DNA from: Prolixibacteraceae bacterium | GTDB taxonomy: Bacteria > Bacteroidota > Bacteroidia > Bacteroidales > Prolixibacteraceae | Length of the DNA: 64,000 bases | Direction of reading: 5' to 3' | NCBI GenBank assembly: GCA_028282705.1 | Contig: JANQHI010000065.1 | Span: 1-64,000, forward strand | Part shown: one piece after another, positions 27,258-34,730 of the stretch | Numbering within the stretch: position 1 is the stretch's first letter | Layout: each line of letters starts with the position of its first letter | The notes under the pieces: generated by a model | The model's input: the letters and a program-made list of their open reading frames with translations, nothing else | Database searches by the model: none | Told to the model about the DNA's origin: nothing | Translations under genes and position numbers: made by a program

Positions 27258-27287
27258 TGGTTAAAAAGTCAGAAAAACAGATAAAGG

Positions 27288-27314
27288 AACGTTGGCAATA
27301 GCCAGCGTTTTTTT
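27288..27314 (+). terminator. Intrinsic terminator
   Basis: A 9-bp stem (AACGTTGGC/GCCAGCGTT, one G-T pair) closes an AATA tetraloop at 27288-27309 and is followed by a run of T to 27314. It ends the small exported protein gene and reaches the stop codon of the convergent map gene. Confidence 0.85.
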
Positions 27315-28092
27315 ATGTTATAGGATAATTCCCGTCCACATCTGTTAAAACTTCAAACCCTGTTTTGGTTACCAATACAGTATGTTCAAACTGGGCAGAT
27401 AATTTATTATCAACAGTCCTGGCAGTCCAGCCATCATTTTTATCAATCACAGTTGAAGGCCTTCCCGAGTTAATCATGGGCTCAATGGTAAATATCATAC
27501 CTGGTTTCATTTTTTCACCTGAATTTTTCCTGGCTGCATGGTCAACCTGTGGGGATTCGTGAAAATTGAGCCCCACCCCATGCCCACAAAACTCAAAGAC
27601 AACAGAACATCCTTTTGCCTTGGCATACCTGCTTATAACAAATCCTATATTACCAAAATAATTCCCGGGCTGTACCTGTTTTAACCCAAGATCCAGGCAA
27701 TGTTTGGTAACCTCTATCAAGTCTTTTGCTTTAGGGCTTACTTCTCCAATTGTAAACATGCGTGAGGTATCACCATAATAACCATCCAAGATTGTTGTCA
27801 CATCAATATTCAGGATATCCCCTTCCTTTAAAATGGTATTTTCTGATGGGATACCATGGCAAACCACCTCATTTAATGAAATACAGGATGATTTGGGGTA
27901 GCCGTTATACCCTTTAGTGGCAGGAATTGCACCATAGTTTACAATGAACTCTTCAATCTTTTCATCAAGGAAAGCTGTGGTAACACCTGCTTTTACAAAT
28001 GGTTCAATAAAATTAAGTGTTTCCCCTGCCAATTTGGAGCTTCTCCTTACCCCTTCTATCTGGCTTTCATTTTTTATGATGATCTCACTCAT
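27313..28092 (-). CDS. map: Methionine aminopeptidase type I
   Basis: From the ATG at 28090-28092 the protein has 259 residues. The five metal ligands of the family are visible: Asp in NIDVT, Asp in YYGDTSRMF, His in CGHGVG, Glu in FTIEPM and Glu in QFEHTV. The enzyme removes the initiator methionine from new proteins in the cytoplasm. An in-frame ATG seven codons earlier (28113) exists, but homologues begin near the SEIIIKNESQIE segment. No N-terminal SH3-like zinc extension is present, so it is the short type I form. It stands apart from the ribosomal-protein operons where map often lies. Confidence 0.94.
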   Translation of the reverse strand: MSEIIIKNESQIEGVRRSSKLAGETLNFIEPFVKAGVTTAFLDEKIEEFIVNYGAIPATKGYNGYPKSSCISLNEVVCHGIPSENTILKEGDILNIDVTTILDGYYGDTSRMFTIGEVSPKAKDLIEVTKHCLDLGLKQVQPGNYFGNIGFVISRYAKAKGCSVVFEFCGHGVGLNFHESPQVDHAARKNSGEKMKPGMIFTIEPMINSGRPSTVIDKNDGWTARTVDNKLSAQFEHTVLVTKTGFEVLTDVDGNYPIT

Positions 28093-28150
28093 TGAAATGT
28101 TAATTTTATGCAAAAATGGTTAATTGCCTTAGTTTTTCAAAACTGAACAA

Positions 28151-28158
28151 TAAATTTG
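28151..28158 (+). promoter_or_regulatory. Candidate -7 element TAAATTTG
   Basis: TAAATTTG lies 19 bases before the thioesterase start codon. A TTG at 28124-28126 is 24 bp upstream, slightly outside the usual spacing. It would yield a leader of about a dozen bases. Confidence 0.4.
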
Positions 28159-28177
28159 CAGGAAAGTTTATCTAAAA

Positions 28178-28909
28178 ATGAAGTTTACAACTAACCATTA
28201 CACCAAATCATACCATATTAACAAATTTGGGAAATTATCTACCTCAAGTTTATTTTACCACATGCAGGAAATTGCAGGAGAACATGCCATAGCCCTTGGG
28301 TTTGGGTATGATGACCTAAAGAAAAATGAACTGTTTTGGGTACTTTCACGTATTTGGGTAAAAATTTACAAACGCCCCAGGTGGAGGGAAAAGTTTTCTG
28401 TTTCAACATGGTCAAGGGGCACTGATGGGTTTTATGGTTACCGTGATTTCCAGTTACATGATGAAGAGGGGAAAAACATTGTTGAAGCAACCAGCAGTTG
28501 GCTTGCTATTAACCTGGAAACTAAAAGGATTCAACGCCTAGATAAAATAAAAAGCTTTCCCACCATGGATGAAAGCCTTTTTGGAAGTAATGCAAAAAAA
28601 GTAAAACCTCCTATTTCTGATGATCCATTAATATTCTCTCCAACCCTATTTAATGAAATTGATATTAACCAACATTTTAATAGTGGCAGATACCTTGAAA
28701 GGATACTTGACAGCTATAACTTCTCATTCCATGCAAAAAATGAACTGGTAGAATTTGAGGTAAACTTTTTAAAAGAGGGAATGCCCCATGACCAACTTGC
28801 CATAAAAAAGGAAGATCAGGGCAATGGCTGCCATTTATGTAGTGTTGTAAGGCAAGCTGATAATGTAGAACTAATTAGGGCCAGGCTGGTTTGGAAAACA
28901 AGGGAATAG
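28178..28909 (+). CDS. Acyl-ACP thioesterase
   Basis: This 243-residue protein consists of two hot-dog domains, as in the bacterial acyl-ACP thioesterase (FatA-like) family. The first (about 1-125) contains the long helix SSLFYHMQEIAGEHA and the strand LSRIWVKIYKRPRW; the second (about 150-243) contains the catalytic-type segment EIDINQHFNSGRYLE, in which Asn-x-His is expected to act with an acidic residue. It hydrolyses acyl-ACP to free fatty acid in the cytoplasm. It has its own candidate promoter and diverges from map. Confidence 0.9.
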   Translation: MKFTTNHYTKSYHINKFGKLSTSSLFYHMQEIAGEHAIALGFGYDDLKKNELFWVLSRIWVKIYKRPRWREKFSVSTWSRGTDGFYGYRDFQLHDEEGKNIVEATSSWLAINLETKRIQRLDKIKSFPTMDESLFGSNAKKVKPPISDDPLIFSPTLFNEIDINQHFNSGRYLERILDSYNFSFHAKNELVEFEVNFLKEGMPHDQLAIKKEDQGNGCHLCSVVRQADNVELIRARLVWKTRE

Positions 28910-29093
28910 TTTCAACAAGTTATTGGTTTTTTGTACTTTATTCCATAATTTAGCTTATTATTATTTAACACCCTGTTTCAAAAACTTTTTTTTGAACCCA
29001 GGCACGAAAAAACCCGGATATTTCACCCGGCTTTGAGAATTATTAATAACCAGTAAGTAAAGCTGCACCTTTACCTGCTTAACATGTAAAACT

Positions 29094-30377
29094 ATGAAAA
29101 AAATTGTGAATCTATTTGTGGCTATTTGCTTTCTTGGAATTGTATTTTCTTGCTAAAAAGAAGTTACTGAAGATTTATCTGAGTTAAGTACTATTGAAAT
29201 GAGATTTTTGAATTGGAACAATTTTGAAAAATCAGCTTCTGCAGAAGAACAGAAATTTATTAGAAATGTCATTGATGACCTTACTAAACAAAACCAGGAA
29301 GAAAAATTTATCGAAAACTTTGTGGAAAAATATGGTTACCCTGACTGGGATATGACCAGATGGTTTAAAAATGGAGATGAAGTTGTTGCTCAAGTTCCTG
29401 TACTTCATGATAATGATTGTGAAACACAAGCTGTTATTTTATGCGTAAAGCATAATGATGAACTTAACTTTGCACTATTTGAAAGAGATAATTTTGACAA
29501 ATATGCAGATAATGTGGAACCAACACCTACAGCTGATAAAATAAAAGATCTTTTTATAATTTTTGATTTTCAAAAATTTGGGGAAAGTAATTATTTACCC
29601 AATGGGAAAATTGTTAGTGATAGGGATAATACATCAAATTTAAAAGGTGGCTATGTTGAGAAAGTAACTACTTGCTACCATACTGTAACTATAGTTGATG
29701 GTGAAGAAGTTAAACACTCTATTGTTTGTGATACCGATTATAATTGGGTACATGTATTTGACAATGGAAGTGGTGGAGGTGGTAGTGGAGGTGAATGGTA
29801 TAACCCAACTGGAGGGGGAACACCATCCAATCTTAATCCACTAAAACCAGAAGATAAAATCAAAAAAGCATTATGTGATTCGTATAATGGTATAATAATG
29901 ATTGATTCTTTGAAAAACAATTACAAAAATTTTACATTATATCAAGAGCAGTTTGTAATTAGTTTGGCAAATTTAGCAGCTCTACATCAATTGAATCTAC
30001 CTATGCAAAGCCTGAAAAATGATTTAGTTAATTTCTCAACTCATAGCAATTTATATAGTAAATACAGTAAACTATATAATCATGAAAAATATACTGCAGA
30101 TTGGACAGAAACAATAAATTCAAGTCCAAATAATAATGATGCGTTGATATCCTCAGAAATAGGTAGTTCAGGATTTCAGCTTAAATTCTACCCTGAAAAG
30201 AATGGAGATTATAATGCTTTGGGATTAGTAAAAAAAGGATGGATTGAACATACTATTGAAGGTGCGTTAGAATATCTAGAGCATTTTTTCATTGAAAAGG
30301 GATTTGAAGATGATTTTCTTTATGATATGCATCTTTATAATGCTTTAAACTACATGGAGGGTTATTGCAATGATTAA
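29094..30377 (+). pseudogene. Lipoprotein toxin-like effector with stop codon at the lipobox
   Basis: From the ATG at 29094 the frame gives a signal peptide and lipobox (CFLGIVFSC), then TAA at 29154-29156, then continues in the same frame for 407 residues to 30377. A single C-to-T change (CAA to TAA) would explain the stop. The rest holds an N-terminal domain, a glycine-rich linker at about residues 189-210 of the part starting at 29199 (GSGGGGSGG) and a different C-terminal domain. That architecture, conserved head, Gly linker and variable tail followed by small genes, is typical of polymorphic toxins. If translation restarts at 29199 the product would be cytoplasmic. No known toxin fold recognised in the tail. 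Confidence 0.65.
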
Positions 30378-30828
30378 AAAAATCAGAATACATGCAATTC
30401 TTTTAATATTGGTGTATTCAAATTTCATGATGTTTTCTCTTATTTATAAAAGAGATTTTATAGATAATAGTTTAGGTGCTTTGGCCTATATTATGCTGTT
30501 AATTGCTTTAGTTTTCACAATAAATCTTATAAAGAAAAGAATAATGAGGTGGATAATATTTGTAACTTTATCTTTCTTACCATTATCCTATCTTATTTTT
30601 GCAGGTATCAATTATTGGGATTATTCCTCAATCTATTTATTGGAACACGCAGCACCCATAAACGTTCCCTTTTTACCAGATATATTGGCTTCCCACATTG
30701 GAAACCAAACCTCAAAAATCATAATAGTTTATTTACTTTATTTTTTATTACCAATATGTTATTGGTATACATTTTATTTCATCTCAAAAAAAATTGATGC
30801 CTATTTTTCTAGGAAAATAAACAAATGA
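30370..30828 (+). CDS. Small four-helix membrane protein, candidate immunity protein
   Basis: This 152-residue protein has about four hydrophobic helices (7-25, 36-54, 60-82, 119-141) and no recognised family. Its ATG overlaps the end of the interrupted effector gene by eight bases, and its own end overlaps the next gene by four (ATGA), so the three are translationally coupled. Position directly behind a toxin-like gene suggests an immunity role, for example against a membrane-active tail, but this is inference only. Confidence 0.6.
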   Translation: MIKKIRIHAILLILVYSNFMMFSLIYKRDFIDNSLGALAYIMLLIALVFTINLIKKRIMRWIIFVTLSFLPLSYLIFAGINYWDYSSIYLLEHAAPINVPFLPDILASHIGNQTSKIIIVYLLYFLLPICYWYTFYFISKKIDAYFSRKINK

Positions 30829-31265
30829 AGTCAACAGTGGTAATAAAGAATGTAAATAATTATTTTATAAGAATAGCTTTTATTTTAATTGTTACTATTC
30901 TACCAAATTTGAATTGTTTTTCTCAAAACAAAAATAAGTCAATTTTTATTTTATTTGAGAAGAATATAGATGGCATGTATAAATGGTATACTTATGGTCC
31001 AGATAGTTGTTATTATTACACAATTAATCCCAAACGACCTATCTTCTGGTATGGATTTAGACCTAAGAAGGATGGTGAAATCATTTCTTTAGAGAATTTT
31101 GAAAAGAACATAAAACCACAGATGCATAATATTAATTGGATTCGTGATCTCTGCACAAATCATCCAGATTCTTTAACACATAATTCGAATATTACAATTG
31201 TAGAAAAATTGAATGATTCTAATTATAGGTTGGTTCCTTGCATTTTTTTTGAAGCAATTGAATGA
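30825..31265 (+). CDS. Exported hypothetical protein
   Basis: This 146-residue protein has a hydrophobic segment (about 14-33) ending in NCFSQ, consistent with a signal peptide and cleavage or lipidation nearby. The mature part, beginning KNKSIFILFEKN, is unrecognised. It overlaps the preceding membrane gene by four bases. The first part of this gene (30911-30994) is duplicated at 31326-31409, where the copy is cut short. Base composition is AT-rich like the rest of the island. Confidence 0.6.
   Translation: MKSTVVIKNVNNYFIRIAFILIVTILPNLNCFSQNKNKSIFILFEKNIDGMYKWYTYGPDSCYYYTINPKRPIFWYGFRPKKDGEIISLENFEKNIKPQMHNINWIRDLCTNHPDSLTHNSNITIVEKLNDSNYRLVPCIFFEAIE
30911..30994 (+). repeat. Direct repeat, copy 1 (84 bp)
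   Basis: This 84-bp segment encodes the signal-peptide end and early mature part (NCFSQ to KWYT) of the exported protein. It matches 31326-31409 at 80 of 84 positions without gaps. Confidence 0.9.
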
Positions 31266-31281
31266 GGCAAATGACTATTTG

Positions 31282-31410
31282 ATGAAAATAATTCTTACTT
31301 TGATTATAATAATATTAAAAACCCTGAATTGTTTTTCTCAAAAGAAAAATAAGTCAATTTTTATTTTATTTGAGAAGAATATTGATGGAATGTATAAATG
31401 GCATACTTAA
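31282..31410 (+). pseudogene. Truncated second copy of the exported-protein gene
   Basis: From the ATG at 31282 the frame encodes 42 residues: a hydrophobic leader, NCFSQ, then KSIFILFEKNIDGMYKWHT and a stop. The last 28 codons before the stop derive from the 84-bp repeat shared with 30911-30994. The homology ends exactly at the stop codon (31408-31410), where unrelated toxin-tail sequence begins. This looks like a recombination breakpoint: the gene was copied or retained only as a 5-prime stub in front of a foreign cassette. Confidence 0.7.
31326..31409 (+). repeat. Direct repeat, copy 2 (84 bp)
   Basis: Ungapped match to 30911-30994 with four substitutions. It ends at the junction with the orphan metallopeptidase tail. 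The high identity suggests a recent duplication or a recombination target. Confidence 0.9.
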
Positions 31411-32017
31411 AACTTTATCTGGAGGTACAAGCCCAGATATTAAGAATTTAAAACTAAATCCTAACTTAACAGCAAAAATATTAGAGTTCTTTGAATTAGA
31501 CAAAACAGTAAAACTTACGTTAGATGTTAGAAATCTTAATAATGATTACATAAATGCAAAAGCAGTAAGTCGTTCAAATAATGAGTACCAAATTATATTC
31601 AATTCAATTTACGTAAAAAATGCTACAGATTTAAGTATTGCGAGAACATTCATACATGAAATCATGCATGTATATTTATATAAGAAATTCGATAGGATGG
31701 AAGAAACTGAGTATTCAGATCTTTTAAAAATATTAAAACAATCAAAATCTTCTTCAGAAGGATTTATGCATCATTCATATTTTGCAGATAATTTAATTCC
31801 TATAATTGCTGACAACTTATATGAATGGTGCAGACAGTCAAGTCTTTTTGTAAGTTATGATTATTGTAAAAAAATGGCTTGGAGTGGGCTTGCTGGAATT
31901 CCAGAGTTTGAAAACCATCCAGATAAATCACAAATAAACAGGATTAATAATAACGAAAAAACAAATAATTATGCTGCAAAAGGTCGTAATTGTAATCAAA
32001 CTTTTGTTGGTTTTTAA
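31385..32017 (+). pseudogene. Orphan toxin-tail fragment with HExxH metallopeptidase motif
   Basis: This open frame becomes protein-like only after the repeat junction near 31410 (LKTLSGGTSPDIKNL). It contains FIHEIMHVYLYKKF, an HExxH zinc motif with H96/E97/H100 when counted from a TTG at 31370, and later MHHSYFADNL, which could supply a third ligand. The first codons lie in the duplicated segment in a different frame from the original gene, so there is no natural start. This is what an orphan polymorphic-toxin tail would look like: a zincin domain without its delivery head. It may be silent, or translated by chance from the ATG at 31385. Confidence 0.55.
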
Positions 32018-32558
32018 TTTATCAGCAAGCAGCCAAATGATTGATCCTCCAGATAAAATTCTTGGGGCTTTAAAAGAGGGAATTAAGCTGGGTAATGACA
32101 ATTCAATTATCTGGTTATATAAAGAACCTCTTTCGGTTAACTGGAATGATGTTTTGACATATCAAATTCTGGAGCAAAACATTTTATATAATGATACCTT
32201 TAGTTCTAATAAACCATATGAAACACTATCAATAAAAAAAGAGATTGATAGTGAGACATTAAGTTATTTAAGAAAAACGGCAAATCATAATTACATAAAG
32301 AAATGGAGAAAAAAACATTTAGTTGAGAATTATAAAATATTAAAAAGAAAGGTGAAACTCTCACCACAGAACAACTCAAAAGGTATAAAAAAATATACAA
32401 AAATGTCTTTGCCTATTTTTTCAAAAGATGAACAGCTTGCTATAATACAAATAGATACCTTATGTGGTATAGAATGTGGAGAAGGACAATTATTCATCTT
32501 GAAAAAATGTAATACTGAATGGGAAATATTATGCTATGTTACTTTATGGATAAGCTAA
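31971..32558 (+). CDS. Exported protein, possible immunity partner of the metallopeptidase tail
   Basis: This 195-residue protein begins MLQKVVIVIKLLLVFNLSASSQ, a signal peptide, and overlaps the metallopeptidase frame by 47 bases. Its C-terminal third (SLPIFSKDEQLAIIQIDTLC, then GIECGEG and a W-x-I-S ending) has the look of a domain repeated in many small Bacteroidota exported proteins, as I remember them. Its position behind the toxin tail makes an immunity role plausible, but it could equally be a free-standing exported protein. Not assigned to a named family. Confidence 0.6.
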   Translation: MLQKVVIVIKLLLVFNLSASSQMIDPPDKILGALKEGIKLGNDNSIIWLYKEPLSVNWNDVLTYQILEQNILYNDTFSSNKPYETLSIKKEIDSETLSYLRKTANHNYIKKWRKKHLVENYKILKRKVKLSPQNNSKGIKKYTKMSLPIFSKDEQLAIIQIDTLCGIECGEGQLFILKKCNTEWEILCYVTLWIS

Positions 32559-32637
32559 ACTTTAGGTTAGCTTTAGAATACTTTAACAAGTTTGCTTTTA
32601 GAATATTTAAAAGGACACTTGTAAATTGATTTTATAA

Positions 32638-33045
32638 ATGAAACAACAATTAAATTGGATTAGTGCTTTTGGAGCAGTATTATTCTTAATATTAGCCTGT
32701 TCAAACCCCAAAAACATTGAAGGCAACTGGGAAGCATTGGATAACCAAAATGAATACTCAGAAGTTTATTTTGAGGAAGGTAATATGAGGATATTTACAG
32801 ATATTGCAGGGTTTATTCCCAACCAGAAATATACAATAAATGAGGATTCACTTGTAACTAACATCCTTAGCTATCATATAAAATGGATAAATCTTGATTC
32901 AGTGATATTATCATCCAACACTACAACCTTCTATCTTAAAAGGATAAAGTCTGGTGTAAAACTGAGTGACTATACTGATGAACAGGAAGAAGATGTGTAT
33001 AGGAATGATTTTTACAACAGGATGAAAAAAAGAAAAGAGATGTAG
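32638..33045 (+). CDS. Small lipoprotein, unknown function
   Basis: This 135-residue protein has a signal peptide with a lipobox (LILAC, Cys at about 21) followed by SNPKNIEGNWEAL. The segment IEGNWE with following beta-strand pattern resembles the lipocalin-like small lipoproteins of Bacteroidota, but I cannot place it firmly. The C-terminus is acidic then basic (DEQEEDVYRNDFYNRMKKRKEM). It marks the right border of the AT-rich island and is followed directly by a long perfect hairpin. Confidence 0.6.
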   Translation: MKQQLNWISAFGAVLFLILACSNPKNIEGNWEALDNQNEYSEVYFEEGNMRIFTDIAGFIPNQKYTINEDSLVTNILSYHIKWINLDSVILSSNTTTFYLKRIKSGVKLSDYTDEQEEDVYRNDFYNRMKKRKEM

Positions 33046-33051
33046 CTGCTA

Positions 33052-33090
33052 TTTATTGATCAGGTGACTTTGAGTCACCTGATCAATAAA
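33052..33090. terminator. Perfect 18-bp hairpin between convergent genes
   Basis: TTTATTGATCAGGTGACT (33052-33069) and its exact complement (33073-33090) enclose TTG. The stop codon and last codons of miaA lie inside the right arm. There is no long T run beyond the A+T ends of the arms, so termination would rest on the stem itself. It sits between the lipoprotein gene and miaA and can act on both strands. Confidence 0.6.
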
Positions 33091-33995
33091 GTTAAAGCCT
33101 TTTCCACTTTTTCATCCATGGGCATATACCCATCCAGCCAATGGATAATAGTTCCTTGCTTTTCCATCCTCCTGAACCAGGTCATCTGGCGTTTGGCAAA
33201 CTGATGGATAGCAGTATTTAACTTTGAGAACATCTCATCATAGCTGATCTCACCCACCACATATTGTGTGAGGAATTTGTATTCCAGCCCATAATAGATC
33301 AGGTTTTCAGGTTTGATGCCAGAGTCAAGCAGCTTTTTTACCTCATCCACCATCCCTTCATTTAGCCTTTGCTGCAAGCGTTCAGTAATCCTCTTCCTGC
33401 GTGAAAGCCTGTCAAATTTAACTCCAACATTCAGGCTTGAAATCTTTGGCATTTGAGTATCAATTTCAGGATTTTTGCTGTAATAATCAGCAATTTCAAT
33501 AGCCCTTAATGCCCTTTTTACATTTACTATATCTGTTTTGTTATGCAGTGGGTTTCCATAACTTTCCAGGATAGTGGTCAACTCCTCCAATTCCTTTCCT
33601 TGCAAACTTTGCCTAAGTTCAGCATTTTCAGGAACCTGGATCAGTTTATAGTTTTTTAATATAGCTTCAATGTACATTCCACTTCCACCACAAATTACAG
33701 GGAATTTTTCCCTATTTGCCATGTCTTCAAAAACCTTTAGGAAATCTTGCTGGTATTCATACACATTGTACTGGTAGCCAGCATCCACAATGTCAACCAG
33801 GTGGGCTTTTATTTCTTTCCCATCAACCAAATAATCTTTATAATCTTTGCCTGTACCAATGTCCATACCCCTGTACACCTGGCGTGAATCAGCAGATATT
33901 ACTTCTCCATTTAAAAGAGATGCCAGCCTGGCTGCAAAAGCTGTTTTCCCTGATGCTGTTGCACCCAACACAGTTAGTAAATTATATTTTTCCAT
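33075..33995 (-). CDS. miaA: tRNA dimethylallyltransferase
   Basis: This 306-residue enzyme shows the P-loop VLGATASGKTAFAARLA, the DSRQVYRGMDIGTGK segment, the LVDIVDAG motif and R-x-W-F-R-R near the C-terminus. It transfers the dimethylallyl group of DMAPP to A37 of tRNAs that read UNN codons. DMAPP would come from the mevalonate genes at 6.5-11.7 kb. The product i6A is the substrate of MiaB, encoded at 61-63 kb in this window. Length is normal for the family. Confidence 0.95.
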   Translation of the reverse strand: MEKYNLLTVLGATASGKTAFAARLASLLNGEVISADSRQVYRGMDIGTGKDYKDYLVDGKEIKAHLVDIVDAGYQYNVYEYQQDFLKVFEDMANREKFPVICGGSGMYIEAILKNYKLIQVPENAELRQSLQGKELEELTTILESYGNPLHNKTDIVNVKRALRAIEIADYYSKNPEIDTQMPKISSLNVGVKFDRLSRRKRITERLQQRLNEGMVDEVKKLLDSGIKPENLIYYGLEYKFLTQYVVGEISYDEMFSKLNTAIHQFAKRQMTWFRRMEKQGTIIHWLDGYMPMDEKVEKALTLLIR

Positions 33996-34075
33996 AAGGC
34001 TTTTTATTTACTAATTCAAAAGTATTGTTTTTTACGATAGTTTCACCCTATATAAACTACACCTTGTTTCTTTTT

Positions 34076-34083
34076 TATATTTG
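34076..34083 (+). promoter_or_regulatory. Candidate -7 element TATATTTG close to the cutC start
   Basis: TATATTTG ends only four bases before the ATG at 34088. With the usual distance of about 4-7 bases to the transcription start, the message would begin at or next to the ATG, that is, leaderless. No matching TTG at the right spacing upstream. Confidence 0.35.
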
Positions 34084-34087
34084 CAAC

Positions 34088-34711
34088 ATGATAAAAGAAG
34101 CATGTGTTGAAACCCTACAAGAAGCCATATTGGCTGAAAAGAATGGAGCTGACAGGATAGAGCTTTGTTCACATCTTGAATTGGATGGGCTGACACCATC
34201 AATGGAGTTAATGGAGCAAACTTGCACCAAATTATCTATTCCTGTAATGGTTATGATACGCGCACGTGGAGGTAATTTTGTATACGCTGAGGAAGAGGTT
34301 AGCCGGATGAAACAAGAAATTGAACTGGCAAAAAAAGCTGGTGCTTCAGGGATTGTGTTAGGGCTTTTAACTTCTGATAATAAAATTGATGTACACAATA
34401 CCAGGATATTGGTTAACCTTGCTGCCCCTCTACCTGTGACTTTCCATAAAGCCATAGATGAGCTGGCTAACCCTGTGGATGGTGTAAAACAACTGTTAGC
34501 AATTGATGGGATTACTCGCATATTAACTTCAGGTGGGGAAAAAACAGCCAAGCAGGGTGCAAAAAAAATCAGGGAAATGATACAAGTTGCTGGTAAAAGA
34601 ATTACCATCCTGGTTGCTGGCAAAATAACTTCTGAAAATATACATGAAATACAAACCTTAACTGGTAGACATGAATTTCATGGGAGAAGGATTGTGGGGG
34701 AGTTAACTTAA
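34088..34711 (+). CDS. cutC: CutC family copper homeostasis protein
   Basis: Starting at the ATG at 34088 (IKEACVETLQEAI) the protein has 207 residues in a TIM barrel. Family residues include AGADRIELCS-like NGADRIELCSHLELDGLTPS, VMIRARGGNFVY and FHKAIDE, and TSGGEKTA. CutC was linked to copper tolerance in E. coli, but that role is disputed and the true activity is unknown. The frame is open upstream to 34025, where a hydrophobic 21-residue extension would be added; this is unlike the family and was rejected. A TATATTTG word right before the start suggests a leaderless transcript. Confidence 0.88.
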   Translation: MIKEACVETLQEAILAEKNGADRIELCSHLELDGLTPSMELMEQTCTKLSIPVMVMIRARGGNFVYAEEEVSRMKQEIELAKKAGASGIVLGLLTSDNKIDVHNTRILVNLAAPLPVTFHKAIDELANPVDGVKQLLAIDGITRILTSGGEKTAKQGAKKIREMIQVAGKRITILVAGKITSENIHEIQTLTGRHEFHGRRIVGELT

Positions 34712-34730
34712 TTACATTAATTCTTAAAAT

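Noticed and set aside
28998..29030. CCGG-containing hairpin before the effector gene
   Set aside because: The stem is only 4 bp plus 3 A-T pairs across a mismatch, and no gene ends there on the strand that would have the T run.
29764..29835. Gly-rich stretch as a collagen-like or simple-repeat protein
   Set aside because: Only about 20 residues long and placed between two ordinary domains; it reads as a linker.
34075..34623. Open frame antisense to cutC
   Set aside because: Overlaps cutC fully; Ser/Pro/Ile-rich translation without motifs.
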